This document shows, piece by piece, positions 6,421 to 13,370 of a stretch of 20,810 nt of DNA. The translations under genes and the position numbers were made by a program. Position 1 is the stretch's first letter. Every line of letters begins with the position of its first letter. Origin of the DNA: CAZHLD01 sp964533185 (lineage in GTDB: Bacteria > Acidobacteriota > Terriglobia > Acidiferrales > UBA7541); assembly GCA_964533185.1 (NCBI GenBank), contig CAZHLD010000060.1:1-20810 (forward strand), in the 5' to 3' direction. A model generated the notes under the pieces. That model made no database searches and was not told where the DNA came from. It worked only from the letters and a program-made list of their open reading frames with translations.

Positions 6421-7317
6421 CTATTGAGGGTACTGCTTGACGCTGACTACCTTATCGCCGGCGAAGCGGACAAAGATGGTCTTGCTCGGGGGCTGGCCGT
6501 AGATCCAGTCTTCGATTTCGAAGCCGCCTTCAGGGTCTTTCTCGCGAACTTTGCGCTCCGGCCGGCCGATAGCGGCAATGACCATTTCGCGATCCATGCC
6601 GACTTCGACGCGCTGTTCCTGAATGGCCTTCTGGATTTGCGGCGGGAGCGTATCCACCCAATGCACGGCGGCGGAGCGCGCCTTGGAGAAATCGAGGAAG
6701 TCGGCGAGGGTCTGCTTCATCTCAGCCACGGTGATGTCCGGCAGGGGACGGCCGAAGTCGAGGATCAGCGTGGCGCCCTGTCCCTGGGCCATGGGTGCGA
6801 CGTTGCGGCTATCGGTCACAGTGGACTGCGGCCTCGTGCCGCCCATCTGGATCTGGATGCGGTCGCGCCAGCGGGTGCGGCCTTTGCCGCCGCCATTGAT
6901 GTCGAGCACAATCTCCTTATCCTTGAACTCAATCTTCGTGATCTGCACCATGTCGCCGCTGCTGCCGGCGGCGCCATTATTGGCGATGAACTGGCGCAGG
7001 ACTTGATCGTTGAGCGGCTGGCCGACCTGAATGCGGAAGCCCTTTTTGCCGCCCGGCAGCGGCTTCACCAGCTTGACGAACTCGCCGGAGATGTAGCGCA
7101 CAAGCTGGAGGCGGGATTCGGGCTGGAGGCGGTCGGATTTCTTGGCGGGCTGTTGCGGCTCGGCCGGGAGGGTCAGGTCGGGCAGAACGGGAATGCTCTG
7201 GCCGGGGGGAATCTCAACCGGCGGGGAAGGACGCGGCGGGCGCAGATAGGTGACGCGCGGAACGTCCGCATCAGCCAGCAGCATCGCGGCAATTGCCAGA
7301 AGAGCCCAGCCGTACAT
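6421..7317 (-). CDS. Exported protein with C-terminal BamE/SmpA-like domain
   Basis: The 298-residue product begins with a hydrophobic segment (MYGWALLAIAAMLLADA) typical of a signal peptide, without a clear lipobox Cys. A Pro-rich linker (about 24-60) follows, then a middle region rich in beta strands with no family I recognise. The last 60 residues, from VGMDREMVIAAIGRPERKV through WIYGQP to FVRFAGDKVVSVKQYP, match the pattern of the SmpA/OmlA (BamE) fold: a G-M-x-x-x-x-V-x-x-x-x-G-x-P helix and then a W-x-Y strand ending in a lysine/valine hairpin. A role at the periplasmic side of the envelope is inferred. It is the last gene of a three-gene operon, 16 bp after the CPBP protease, with AGGTG five bases before the ATG. 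Confidence 0.75.
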   Translation of the reverse strand: MYGWALLAIAAMLLADADVPRVTYLRPPRPSPPVEIPPGQSIPVLPDLTLPAEPQQPAKKSDRLQPESRLQLVRYISGEFVKLVKPLPGGKKGFRIQVGQPLNDQVLRQFIANNGAAGSSGDMVQITKIEFKDKEIVLDINGGGKGRTRWRDRIQIQMGGTRPQSTVTDSRNVAPMAQGQGATLILDFGRPLPDITVAEMKQTLADFLDFSKARSAAVHWVDTLPPQIQKAIQEQRVEVGMDREMVIAAIGRPERKVREKDPEGGFEIEDWIYGQPPSKTIFVRFAGDKVVSVKQYPQ

Positions 7318-7333
7318 CAGACACCTACCAACC

Positions 7334-8284
7334 CTATTTTAGAACTTCCTGCATCGCGGGGGAAGGGGCAATCTTGCGGGAGCGGGCCAGCCACAGGATG
7401 GCCACCACGCTGACCGCGGTCAGCAGGACACCGCCTTCAGGCCCGTAGGCGCCGCCGGCCAGCCATTGCGGCCCGGCCGATTCGGCGCGGAACAGCGTGG
7501 GAGTGACGTTCAGGCCGCTGACAGGCAGGCCCAGGACGGGGCCCATCGTGAAATTCCACGCCCAGTGCAAACCGATGGGCAGCCACAGGGCGCGAGTCTT
7601 CAAATAGGCAAGCGAGAGCAACACGCCGGCGAGGACTGTATTGGCCGTCGAGAGAGGCGTGGGAGAAGGATTAAAGAGGTGCGCAACTCCGAACAGGGCC
7701 GAAGTGATCAAGACAGTCCAGAGTGCGCCAAGAGAGTCCACCAGACGCTGAAAAGCATAGCCTCGAAAGAGAAACTCTTCGTTGGCCGCAGCGAAAAAAA
7801 GCAGGAGCGCTATCTTTGCCAGCCCGAGAAGCGAGGCTGAAGAAAGGTCCGCCATTCCCTGGAAGACGACGGCACGGAATGTCACGCTGAAACCAACGCA
7901 CACCACCAGAACGGCGACGCCGAGCCCAACGCCAGCCACCACTTCCCTGCCCCAACCGGCAAAGAACCAGATACCCAGCACGCGGAAGCTTCGACGGTCA
8001 AAGACCGTCAAAAACAGCCAGGCAAGCAGGAGGAGAGCGACGTTGCTGGTCGCATAAACCGCGACAAAAATCATGGGACGAGCCATCATTGCCTTTGCGC
8101 TTCCCATGCCCTGAATCGCGCCCGGAGCAAAGGTTTCAACGAATAGCAGGACGAGAATGGTGGCCGCGAAAAGAGCTACAAATCCGGCAGTGGCATAGAG
8201 AATGGCGCGCCAGATAGGGCGGATTCTTCCGTCGGCGCCGATGAAAAAGCCGGCCGGACGTACCAGGGGCGAGGTTTCGCTCAT
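7334..8284 (-). CDS. CPBP-family intramembrane metalloprotease (Abi/CAAX-like)
   Basis: This 316-residue polytopic membrane protein has at least seven hydrophobic segments. The CPBP/Rce1 signature is intact: E169-E170-xxx-R174 in NEEFLFRG, F198-xxx-H202 in FGVAH, and H240-xxx-N244 in LHWAWN. These residues bind zinc or form the active site in the family. Bacterial members process peptides or regulate membrane proteins, but the substrate here is unknown. Its start overlaps the stop of the GHMP kinase by four bases (ATGA, 8281-8284), which implies translational coupling. An envelope protein gene follows 16 bp later. There is no sign of a bacteriocin cluster, so an immunity role is not supported. 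Confidence 0.88.
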   Translation of the reverse strand: MSETSPLVRPAGFFIGADGRIRPIWRAILYATAGFVALFAATILVLLFVETFAPGAIQGMGSAKAMMARPMIFVAVYATSNVALLLLAWLFLTVFDRRSFRVLGIWFFAGWGREVVAGVGLGVAVLVVCVGFSVTFRAVVFQGMADLSSASLLGLAKIALLLFFAAANEEFLFRGYAFQRLVDSLGALWTVLITSALFGVAHLFNPSPTPLSTANTVLAGVLLSLAYLKTRALWLPIGLHWAWNFTMGPVLGLPVSGLNVTPTLFRAESAGPQWLAGGAYGPEGGVLLTAVSVVAILWLARSRKIAPSPAMQEVLK

Positions 8285-9291
8285 GATGAGTAGCTCCGAA
8301 CTTGCACACCCCGGCGGTCGATGCGGATTGGCAGGAGTTGACCACCCGCAGCAACGACAGCGGCTTCAACGCGCGCGCGCGCGTCAGGCTCAATGAGCAG
8401 GGTGAGGCAGCCACCGCCACCGGCCCCACAGACTTTTCCAGCCAGAGCACCGTTGCGGCGCGCTGCAGCGATGATGCGGTCGATCACCGGCGTTGAAATG
8501 GTGGGAAGGTTGCGGCGGCGGAAGGCCCACTCCTCGCGCATCAGCCGACCGGCCTCGGCCCAGCGGGAGCGGATCAATGCCCGGCGCATAGCGATGGCTA
8601 CCTGCGTAATCTGCTCGAGGTTGCGCCAGACGCGACGGTCGCCTTCGATATGTGCTTTGTAGACTTCCCAGTTGTTGATGCCGGACTGGCGCGGCTTGCC
8701 GGTGTAGCAGAGGACGAGACGGCGTTCCAACTCGCGGACGTTAATCGGCAGGGCTTCACGGTATTCGCTGCCGGGGGACAGGTGAATTGCATTTACACCG
8801 CCAAAGGTCGGCGGGTAATGGTCCTGCGTGCCGGTGGGAACCCGGATGACGATGGCTTCGGCGTCGCGGCTGATGTGGATCCAGTCCACGAAGGTGCGCC
8901 GGATACGGGTCAACCGGTCGAGTGCAGCACAAATGGCCACGGCCATGGCGCTCGAGCCCCCAATGCCTGCGCCGGCCGGGGCTTCGGAATTGGTGGTCAG
9001 CGTAAAGCCAGTGCGCGGCTGGAAATAGCGCACCAGGTGGGCCAACAGCGGCAGGCGGTAGCGACGGGCGCGGGCGAGCGCCGTAAGCGAGGCGAAGGTC
9101 TCAGAACGGCGCGTGTCGCGCGAAACGAGCGTGATGCCAGGGCCGCGGTGCGTCTTAATGTGGCAGGAGGCGTAGCGCGTGATGGCGCAATTGACCGTTA
9201 GCGCGCCTTCGTGGAAGAGGTAGAGCGGCCAGATGTCGAGGGTGCCGCCGGCGAGGTCGATGCGGGTGGGGGCTTTGGAGTCGATTCTCAT
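8281..9291 (-). CDS. GHMP-family sugar kinase
   Basis: The family phosphorylates small molecules such as heptose 7-phosphate, galactose, mevalonate or homoserine. In the 336-residue product, motif 1 is KAPTRIDLAGGTLDI (6-20), the ATP-binding motif 2 is EAPAGAGIGGSSA (103-115), and motif 3 is KVCGAGGGGCLTLL (286-299). The motif 1 style (RIDLAGGTLD) and overall form are closest to heptose- or fucose-type sugar kinases, but the substrate cannot be fixed from sequence. The ATG at 9291 is preferred over one at 9351. The extra 20 residues are encoded by tandem GATTACG repeats and lack family similarity; neither start has a clear Shine-Dalgarno. It heads the operon with the CPBP protease and BamE-like gene, and is divergent from the GH3 gene. 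Confidence 0.85.
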   Translation of the reverse strand: MRIDSKAPTRIDLAGGTLDIWPLYLFHEGALTVNCAITRYASCHIKTHRGPGITLVSRDTRRSETFASLTALARARRYRLPLLAHLVRYFQPRTGFTLTTNSEAPAGAGIGGSSAMAVAICAALDRLTRIRRTFVDWIHISRDAEAIVIRVPTGTQDHYPPTFGGVNAIHLSPGSEYREALPINVRELERRLVLCYTGKPRQSGINNWEVYKAHIEGDRRVWRNLEQITQVAIAMRRALIRSRWAEAGRLMREEWAFRRRNLPTISTPVIDRIIAAARRNGALAGKVCGAGGGGCLTLLIEPDARARVEAAVVAAGGQLLPIRIDRRGVQVRSYSS

Positions 9292-9319
9292 TTGAGGTTG
9301 TTGTTTGCTTTTCGTTGCC

Positions 9320-9340
9320 CGTAATTCGTAATCCGTAATC
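9320..9340. repeat. Three tandem 7-bp repeats
   Basis: CGTAATT, CGTAATC and CGTAATC stand head to tail (GATTACG on the other strand). They lie in the spacer between the divergent sugar kinase and GH3 genes. Repeats of this style are low-complexity spacer DNA and create the spurious N-terminal extension of the kinase frame. Confidence 0.6.
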
Positions 9341-9382
9341 CACAAGCTCATGCGTGGCCGACTGGAGCTGCTGCAACTCGGC

Positions 9383-9388
9383 TACAAT
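9383..9388 (+). promoter_or_regulatory. Possible -10 box for the GH3 gene
   Basis: TACAAT lies 20 bp upstream of the GH3 ATG. There is no convincing -35 at 16-18 bp and no Shine-Dalgarno before the ATG. The transcript would have a leader of only about 14 nt. Confidence 0.25.
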
Positions 9389-9408
9389 GCCGTTGCGCAT
9401 CATAACAA

Positions 9409-10521
9409 ATGACTGCGAGCCGAAAAGCCGAATCGTTGCCGCCGCGTGACGTCCTGGGAAAATTCCTGCTCGGCTTCGAGGGCACTTCCCTGCCCGATGA
9501 GTTGCGCGAGCTGTTGGCCGCGGGGCTGGGCGGCGTGGCGATCTACCCGCGCAATTTCACCAGCGCCGAGGGACTGCGCGCCCTGACTGGGGAGATTCGC
9601 CGCGCGGCGGATGGGCCGGTGCTGATCGGGATCGACCAGGAGGGCGGGACGAAGTTTTCTCTGCCCGAGCCATTCACGCAATGGCCTTCGCCTGCTGAAC
9701 TCGGACAGCTCGATGAAATTGAGCTTGTCGGCCAGGTCGCGCACGCAATGGCGCGAGAATTGCGCGCCGTCGGCGTTAACCTCAACTTTGCGCCCATGCT
9801 CGACCTGCACGTGAATCCAGAAAGCCCGGTAACGAAGGGTCGCAGCTTCGGCTCGGACCCGCACAGGGTTTCGCGACTGGGAGCGGCGTTCATTCGCGGG
9901 ATGCGCAACGAAGGAGTCCTTGCGTGCGCGAAACATTTCCCGGGACACGGCGATGCGCCGGTGGACCCGCACGAGGATTTGCCCGTGTATCGCAGCACGG
10001 CGCGGCGGCTGGATGCAGCCGATCTCGTTCCGTTCGATGGAGCCATTTTGGAGGGCGTCTCAATGATCATGACAGCGCACATCCTGCTTCCAGAGATCGA
10101 CTCCACGCGGCCAGCGTCGCTTTCGCGGAAGCTGCTGACGGAAGTGCTGCGCGAGCGGATAGGCTTTTGCGGCATCATTCTAGCCGACGATCTAGGTATG
10201 GGCGCCATCGCGAAGTGTTACGGCGTGGGCGAAGCGGCCATCGAGACGTTCCGCGCCGGCAGCGACATGGCCATGCTCTGCCACGATTGGAACCTCGTAC
10301 ACCCGATGATCGCAAAAGTTGCTGAGGTGCGGGAGCGAGGCGGGTTCGTCGAGAGCGAGTGGAATGCCAGCGGGAGGCGGATCGGCTGGGCCTGCAATGC
10401 GGCGTGCACCGGCGATGCTGAGGACTCAACACAGGGCCTGCATGTTGTTGGGTGTGCGGAACACCGACAACTGAAAGAAGCGATACGGGAACAGGTAAAG
10501 AGAACGAAGATGCTGCCCTGA
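9409..10521 (+). CDS. Glycoside hydrolase family 3, NagZ-like beta-N-acetylhexosaminidase
   Basis: NagZ-type GH3 enzymes remove N-acetylglucosamine from peptidoglycan fragments during cell-wall recycling. The 370-residue product is a single TIM-barrel. It has GIDQEGG (74-80), the NagZ hallmark KHFPGHGDAPVDPHEDLP (175-192) with the D186/H188 acid-base pair, and the nucleophile region ILADDLGM (257-264). There is no signal peptide, so it is probably cytoplasmic. The last 50 residues diverge from the usual helix and include GLHVVGCAEHRQLKEA. The TGA stop lies inside a palindromic repeat, so the 3' end may have been altered by that element. It is divergent from the sugar kinase operon and convergent with thymidine kinase, whose stop codon is only 10 bp away. 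A role in amino-sugar recycling alongside the kinase is possible but inferred. Confidence 0.88.
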   Translation: MTASRKAESLPPRDVLGKFLLGFEGTSLPDELRELLAAGLGGVAIYPRNFTSAEGLRALTGEIRRAADGPVLIGIDQEGGTKFSLPEPFTQWPSPAELGQLDEIELVGQVAHAMARELRAVGVNLNFAPMLDLHVNPESPVTKGRSFGSDPHRVSRLGAAFIRGMRNEGVLACAKHFPGHGDAPVDPHEDLPVYRSTARRLDAADLVPFDGAILEGVSMIMTAHILLPEIDSTRPASLSRKLLTEVLRERIGFCGIILADDLGMGAIAKCYGVGEAAIETFRAGSDMAMLCHDWNLVHPMIAKVAEVRERGGFVESEWNASGRRIGWACNAACTGDAEDSTQGLHVVGCAEHRQLKEAIREQVKRTKMLP

Positions 10522-10536
10522 AGGGCAGCGCTACAC
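10512..10536 (+). repeat. Palindrome with GCTACAC tail, copy 3, spanning two stop codons
   Basis: GCTGCCCT-GA-AGGGCAGC (10512-10529) is a perfect 8-bp inverted repeat, followed by GCTACAC sharing its first bases with the stem end (to 10536). The GH3 stop TGA (10519-10521) is the centre of the palindrome, and the thymidine kinase stop TAG (10533-10531) is read from the tail. It could act as a bidirectional transcript end for the converging genes. Confidence 0.7.
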
Positions 10537-11169
10537 GGAGGCGGCGCGGGCTTTTTCGGCGGCGGAGCCGTTGCCGGCGGACTGCTTTTCGGCTTCGACC
10601 TTTTCGTGCGCCAGGTTCGGCTCGAAGCAGCGGCGGCAGCGGGCCTCGTAGGCGCCGGTGGCGCCGACAACGATCAGGTCTTCCGAGGCCACCAGGCGCT
10701 GCGTGTGGACGGCCGGGTTGCCGCAGCGGACGCAGATGGCCAGCAGCTTGGTGATCTCCTCGGCAACGGCGAGCAGGCGCGGCATGGGCTCGAAGGGGCG
10801 GCCGAGATAGTCGGTGGCCAGCCCGGCGACAATGACGCGCTTGCCCATGTCGGCAAGCTTCGCGCAGACCTCGACGATGCCTTCGCCCAGGAACTGCGCC
10901 TCGTCAATGCCGACCACTTCGGTGCGCGGCAGGACTTGTTCGAGGACTTCGGCGGCGGTGGAAACATTATCGGAGCGAATGCCCAGGCCGGAGTGGGAGA
11001 CGATCTCGTTTTTGGTGTAGCGCGCGTCGATGATGGGCTTGAAGATCTGCACGCGCTGGCGGGCGATCTCGGCGCGGCGCAGCCGGCGGATCAATTCCTC
11101 GCTTTTGCCCGAAAACATCGGGCCGACGATCACTTCCACCCAGCCCATATTGCCCTTGAAGATGTCCAC
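10531..11169 (-). CDS. tdk: Thymidine kinase, type II
   Basis: This salvage enzyme phosphorylates thymidine with ATP. The 212-residue product has the P-loop GPMFSGKS (16-23), DEAQF (89-93, including the catalytic Glu), the lasso-type segment GLATDYLGRPF, and a zinc site formed by C146/C149 (CVRC) and C178/C181 (CRRC), with the substrate loop GATGAYEAR between them. A GTG start at 11169 is chosen because GGGAGG lies five bases upstream; an ATG at 11148 would also keep all motifs. The C-terminal tail of about 25 residues is Ala/Glu/Lys-rich and ends in the palindromic repeat. It follows yjjX by 57 bp and completes a nucleotide-metabolism operon. Confidence 0.95.
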   Translation of the reverse strand: MDIFKGNMGWVEVIVGPMFSGKSEELIRRLRRAEIARQRVQIFKPIIDARYTKNEIVSHSGLGIRSDNVSTAAEVLEQVLPRTEVVGIDEAQFLGEGIVEVCAKLADMGKRVIVAGLATDYLGRPFEPMPRLLAVAEEITKLLAICVRCGNPAVHTQRLVASEDLIVVGATGAYEARCRRCFEPNLAHEKVEAEKQSAGNGSAAEKARAASV

Positions 11170-11226
11170 GAGCACCTCCCACGGTAAGCGTAGCACAGGA
11201 TGTTGTGGAAAAGTGCGCGGGGTGGA

Positions 11227-11817
11227 TCAGCGACCGGCGGAGCTGTAAAGGCTTGAATTGTAAAAGGGGGCAAACGCGTTGATAACGGCGGTGCGGAAGG
11301 CGTCCTGGCGGGTGATCATGTTGTTGGTAAGCACGCCCCAGGCGCCCTGAGCGTCGCGAATGCCCTGGCTGCCGGCGAAGGCGTCGATCGCGGCGGCGAG
11401 CTCAATGCCTTCATCGAGGACGCGCGCGGCGAGCGGCTCGGGCAGCAAGATAGCTCCCGACTGGCCGTAGGCGCCGCGCGTGCCATCACTGACGTAGGCC
11501 CAGTTCTCCAAGAAGACAAGGCGGCCCGAGTCTTCGCGGACGACGTCGAGTCCGCCCTCGAGGCCGACGAAGTATCGCCAGGGTTCGCTGCGCTCACGGG
11601 CAATTTCGACCAGCGCCTCCGCGCGCTGGCGCGCACCGGCCATCAGCTCGGCGCGGGTGCGGGGCGTGTGACCGACGCCGCTGCGGACCTCGATGCCAAC
11701 GACGTCAAACTGCGCGTTCGAGTCGAGCGACGGCCCGAAAACGGTGAGTGCCTCCCACACGGCGTTGAGCTTGGGGCGGCGCGTGCTGCCAACGGCGACG
11801 AGGACTTTCTGAATCAA
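11227..11817 (-). CDS. yjjX: Inosine/xanthosine triphosphatase, YjjX/NTPase family
   Basis: The family hydrolyses non-canonical purine triphosphates (ITP, XTP), keeping them out of nucleic acids. The 196-residue product starts VLVAVGSTRRPKLNAV, the substrate-binding N-terminus of the family. It continues with GLEGGLD, and ends with GAWGVLTNNMITRQDAF and INAFAPFYN, the conserved C-terminal block. Translation is assigned to a TTG at 11817, which has AGTAGGG six bases upstream overlapping the stop of the preceding gene. No ATG is available near the conserved start. The 8-bp spacing from the deoxyribosyltransferase-like gene and the 57-bp spacing to tdk argue for one transcript. Confidence 0.88.
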   Translation of the reverse strand: MIQKVLVAVGSTRRPKLNAVWEALTVFGPSLDSNAQFDVVGIEVRSGVGHTPRTRAELMAGARQRAEALVEIARERSEPWRYFVGLEGGLDVVREDSGRLVFLENWAYVSDGTRGAYGQSGAILLPEPLAARVLDEGIELAAAIDAFAGSQGIRDAQGAWGVLTNNMITRQDAFRTAVINAFAPFYNSSLYSSAGR

Positions 11818-11825
11818 GACGAACC

Positions 11826-12317
11826 CTACTCTTTCCAGAGCTGGGCCTGGCGGTCGCGGGCGTAGCGCTCGAGCAGGAATTTCTTCAGCGCCTCCACCGA
11901 AGGGAAGACCTGGTCGGCGCAGGCCAGCATCCAGCCGCTGATCTCACCCTGCGGCAGTGGGCTGACCAGATAGACGGGAATGCCCGAGCGGTAGGCGACG
12001 GTGAGCTCAGCGGGCGTGCCGCCGCTGGGCGCTTCGGCCTGGTCCCAATGGCAGATGACGTAGTCGGCCTTGTTCTCGATGATGTCGAGGTCAAACTGGA
12101 TGATCTTGCGCACCACGCGTCGGAAGCGCTCCACGTCGGTGGTCTTCCAGGCGCGGAAGCTGGCCGCTTCCTCGTCGGAGAGGTTTTTCTTTTCGTCTTC
12201 GGCGGGGTCGTAAACGCGGTGACCCAGCTCTTCGCGCAGGAAGGGCATCAGCTTGCGCCGCCAGAGCTTTCCGCCGCCTTCGGCGAACTCGATTGGACCG
12301 CAGAGGTAAACTAGCAT
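11826..12317 (-). CDS. Nucleoside 2-deoxyribosyltransferase-like protein
   Basis: The 163-residue product has the fold markers of the nucleoside 2-deoxyribosyltransferase/DUF4406-like group: an N-terminal beta strand MLVYLCGPIEFAE, a mid-protein FDLDIIENKADYVICHWD where family members carry a conserved Asp and an A-D-x-V-I strand, and GGTPAELTVAYRSGIPVYLV (99-118) with E104 at the usual nucleophile position. Family enzymes swap bases on deoxynucleosides or hydrolyse deoxynucleotides; which one applies here is unknown. The ATG at 12317 begins exactly at the first strand. A TTG at 12362 would add 15 unlike residues. Neither has a clear Shine-Dalgarno. It leads the operon with yjjX and tdk. It lies 124 bp downstream of tRNA-Gly and may share its transcript. 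Confidence 0.75.
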   Translation of the reverse strand: MLVYLCGPIEFAEGGGKLWRRKLMPFLREELGHRVYDPAEDEKKNLSDEEAASFRAWKTTDVERFRRVVRKIIQFDLDIIENKADYVICHWDQAEAPSGGTPAELTVAYRSGIPVYLVSPLPQGEISGWMLACADQVFPSVEALKKFLLERYARDRQAQLWKE

Positions 12318-12441
12318 GGGGCCGAGCGTGAGATGATAGTGCAGCGGAGAGGAATCGGACAAGGGAAGTCGCTAGAAGAAAGGCGGGCAGCCTTACCACT
12401 CGCTGCGCTCGCTCGGGGCATCGCTCCGCGGCGCGGAACGA

Positions 12442-12515
12442 TGGAGCGGCCGAGGGGACTCGAACCCCCGCCTACAGCTTGGCAAGCTGTCGTACTACCC
12501 CTATACTACGGCCGC
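12442..12515 (-). tRNA. tRNA-Gly, anticodon GCC
   Basis: On the minus strand the acceptor stem GCGGCCG (12515-12509) pairs with CGGCCGC (12452-12446), with discriminator T and an encoded CCA (12444-12442). The anticodon arm ACAGC-TTGCCAA-GCTGT gives GCC, reading GGC/GGU glycine codons. The T-arm is GGGGGTTCGAGTCCCCT. A strong promoter is positioned just upstream. Confidence 0.97.
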
Positions 12516-12528
12516 TTCGCGCAATCTT

Positions 12529-12557
12529 TTTATAGCATGGCGGCGCGCCGGCGACAA
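12529..12557 (-). promoter_or_regulatory. Predicted sigma70 promoter of tRNA-Gly
   Basis: On the minus strand TTGTCG (12557-12552, 4/6) and TATAAA (12534-12529, 5/6) are exactly 17 bp apart. The start would fall near 12521, about 6 nt before the mature tRNA 5' end. It may also drive the downstream nucleotide operon. Confidence 0.6.
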
Positions 12558-12635
12558 GCGCAGCCGCGTGGAGGAACACCCCGCCTCACGGATCCGCCGT
12601 CACCGCTCGAGCAGGAATTCGCGAATGGGCCGGGC

Positions 12636-12830
12636 TTACGCGAGCTGAAGCACGCGGGCCGTCTTCACTACCGGCGACTTTTTCTGCCGCTCGGCAAACT
12701 TGGTGGCCTTGACGCGATCGGTGTAAACCCGGGCGAACCTCTCCCCGTCCTTGTAGAAGACCGTCACTTGCCAGTGGCGGTGCTTGCGCCGCTTGTCTTT
12801 GCCGAACTGACTCTTTTTTCTTTTTTTCAC
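12636..12830 (-). CDS. Small basic protein of unknown function (64 aa)
   Basis: I do not recognise a named family. The product starts MKKRKKSQFGKDKRRKHRH, a strongly basic head. It continues with a compact, protein-like body (HWQVTVFYKDGERFARVY, then TDRVKATKFAERQKKSP and VVKTARVLQLA) that suggests a beta-beta-alpha unit. The GTG at 12830 is chosen because AGGTGAGGGG lies five bases upstream. A further upstream start at 12908 would add 26 residues without such a site. Codon third positions are GC-rich in this frame, while overlapping frames give biased Arg/Pro/Ser compositions. Nucleic-acid binding is only a guess from charge. It is a lone gene upstream of tRNA-Gly on the same strand. Confidence 0.55.
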   Translation of the reverse strand: MKKRKKSQFGKDKRRKHRHWQVTVFYKDGERFARVYTDRVKATKFAERQKKSPVVKTARVLQLA

Positions 12831-12983
12831 GTGGCCCCTCACCTGCGGTGTCGGACATTGGGGACGCCGGGCACTATGGCAAGTCAACCGTCGGAACGCA
12901 AGTATCAAGTTAGGGAGTACCGCCGAAGGAACGGGAAAGGCTCTCCCCGGCTCGCAATCGGGCGCTGCCTCGCTTCCAATGGC

Positions 12984-13120
12984 TCATTCGGTGGCGGCCG
13001 TCGAGGTGACCTCGAACCAGGTGTAGGGGTGGCGGTCATTTTCGTCGGCGAAGGTGCGGTCCGGCAACGGGGAAAGATTTGTGCCGAAGTAGAGGTTTAA
13101 GCCGGGATGCACGGCATCCA
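12984..13120 (-). pseudogene. C-terminal remnant of an unidentified protein
   Basis: The minus-strand frame ending at 12984 reads HPGLNLYFGTNLSPLPDRT, then FADENDRHPYTWFEVTS, with GC-rich third positions and balanced composition, as expected for a real protein C-terminus. Upstream of about 13100-13120 the frame loses that character (GTG start at 13181, biased codons) and collides head-on with a plus-strand remnant. No start codon with a ribosome site is visible near the good part. I do not recognise the family. It is best read as a fragment left by rearrangement; a short intact gene starting at 13181 is the alternative. Confidence 0.35.
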
Positions 13121-13271
13121 GGAGTGGCTCAGCTTCCATTTCAAGTCGCCCATGTGCGCGCCGGAGCTCTACCCCGAGCACGATCTCTTCATTCAGTTGA
13201 TGAAACTAAAGAATACGCTTCGCTGGATGATGGGCGAAGACCTTATCACCCACCTCGGTCAGAAATACTAG
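13107..13271 (+). pseudogene. 3' gene remnant truncated by a MITE-like insertion
   Basis: This 54-codon frame begins MHGIQEWLSFHFKSPMC and ends MKLKNTLRWMMGEDLITHLG-QKY. Third positions are strongly GC-rich in the first two thirds, so it looks coding, but there is no Shine-Dalgarno and a TAA stands three codons before the ATG; its 5' part is probably missing. Its TAG stop (13269-13271) is created by the junction with the inverted-repeat element at 13269-13340. If that element is removed, leaving one TA, the frame continues TAC GAC TAG, giving a product that ends QKYYD with a stop at 13345-13347. I do not recognise the family. Confidence 0.45.
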
Positions 13272-13340
13272 AGCCTGTTGCATAACCCGATTTCGACCCT
13301 TTGGAATCAATGACTTAGGGCGGTTATGCAACAGGCTCTA
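13269..13340. mobile_element. MITE-like element, 19-bp perfect terminal inverted repeats
   Basis: TAGAGCCTGTTGCATAACC (13269-13287) is exactly the reverse complement of 13322-13340, with a 34-bp centre. TA stands at both ends and fits a duplicated TA target, as made by Tc1/mariner-IS630-type transposases. The GAGCCTGTTGCATAA style also resembles ends of other IS families, so the parent is uncertain. It encodes nothing. It interrupts the end of the plus-strand remnant and lies 30 bp past the DUF1028 stop, where its hairpin could serve as that gene's terminator. Confidence 0.65.
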
Positions 13341-13370
13341 CGACTAGTGGCTATCGGACAGGTTCGAGCA

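Noticed and set aside
7334..8284. Bacteriocin immunity role for the CPBP protein
   Set aside because: No bacteriocin precursor, transporter or double-glycine leader peptide is nearby; only the protease family is supported.
12333..13100. 255-codon plus-strand frame covering tRNA-Gly and the small basic gene
   Set aside because: It runs antisense through a complete tRNA gene and a better supported minus-strand gene; composition is low quality.
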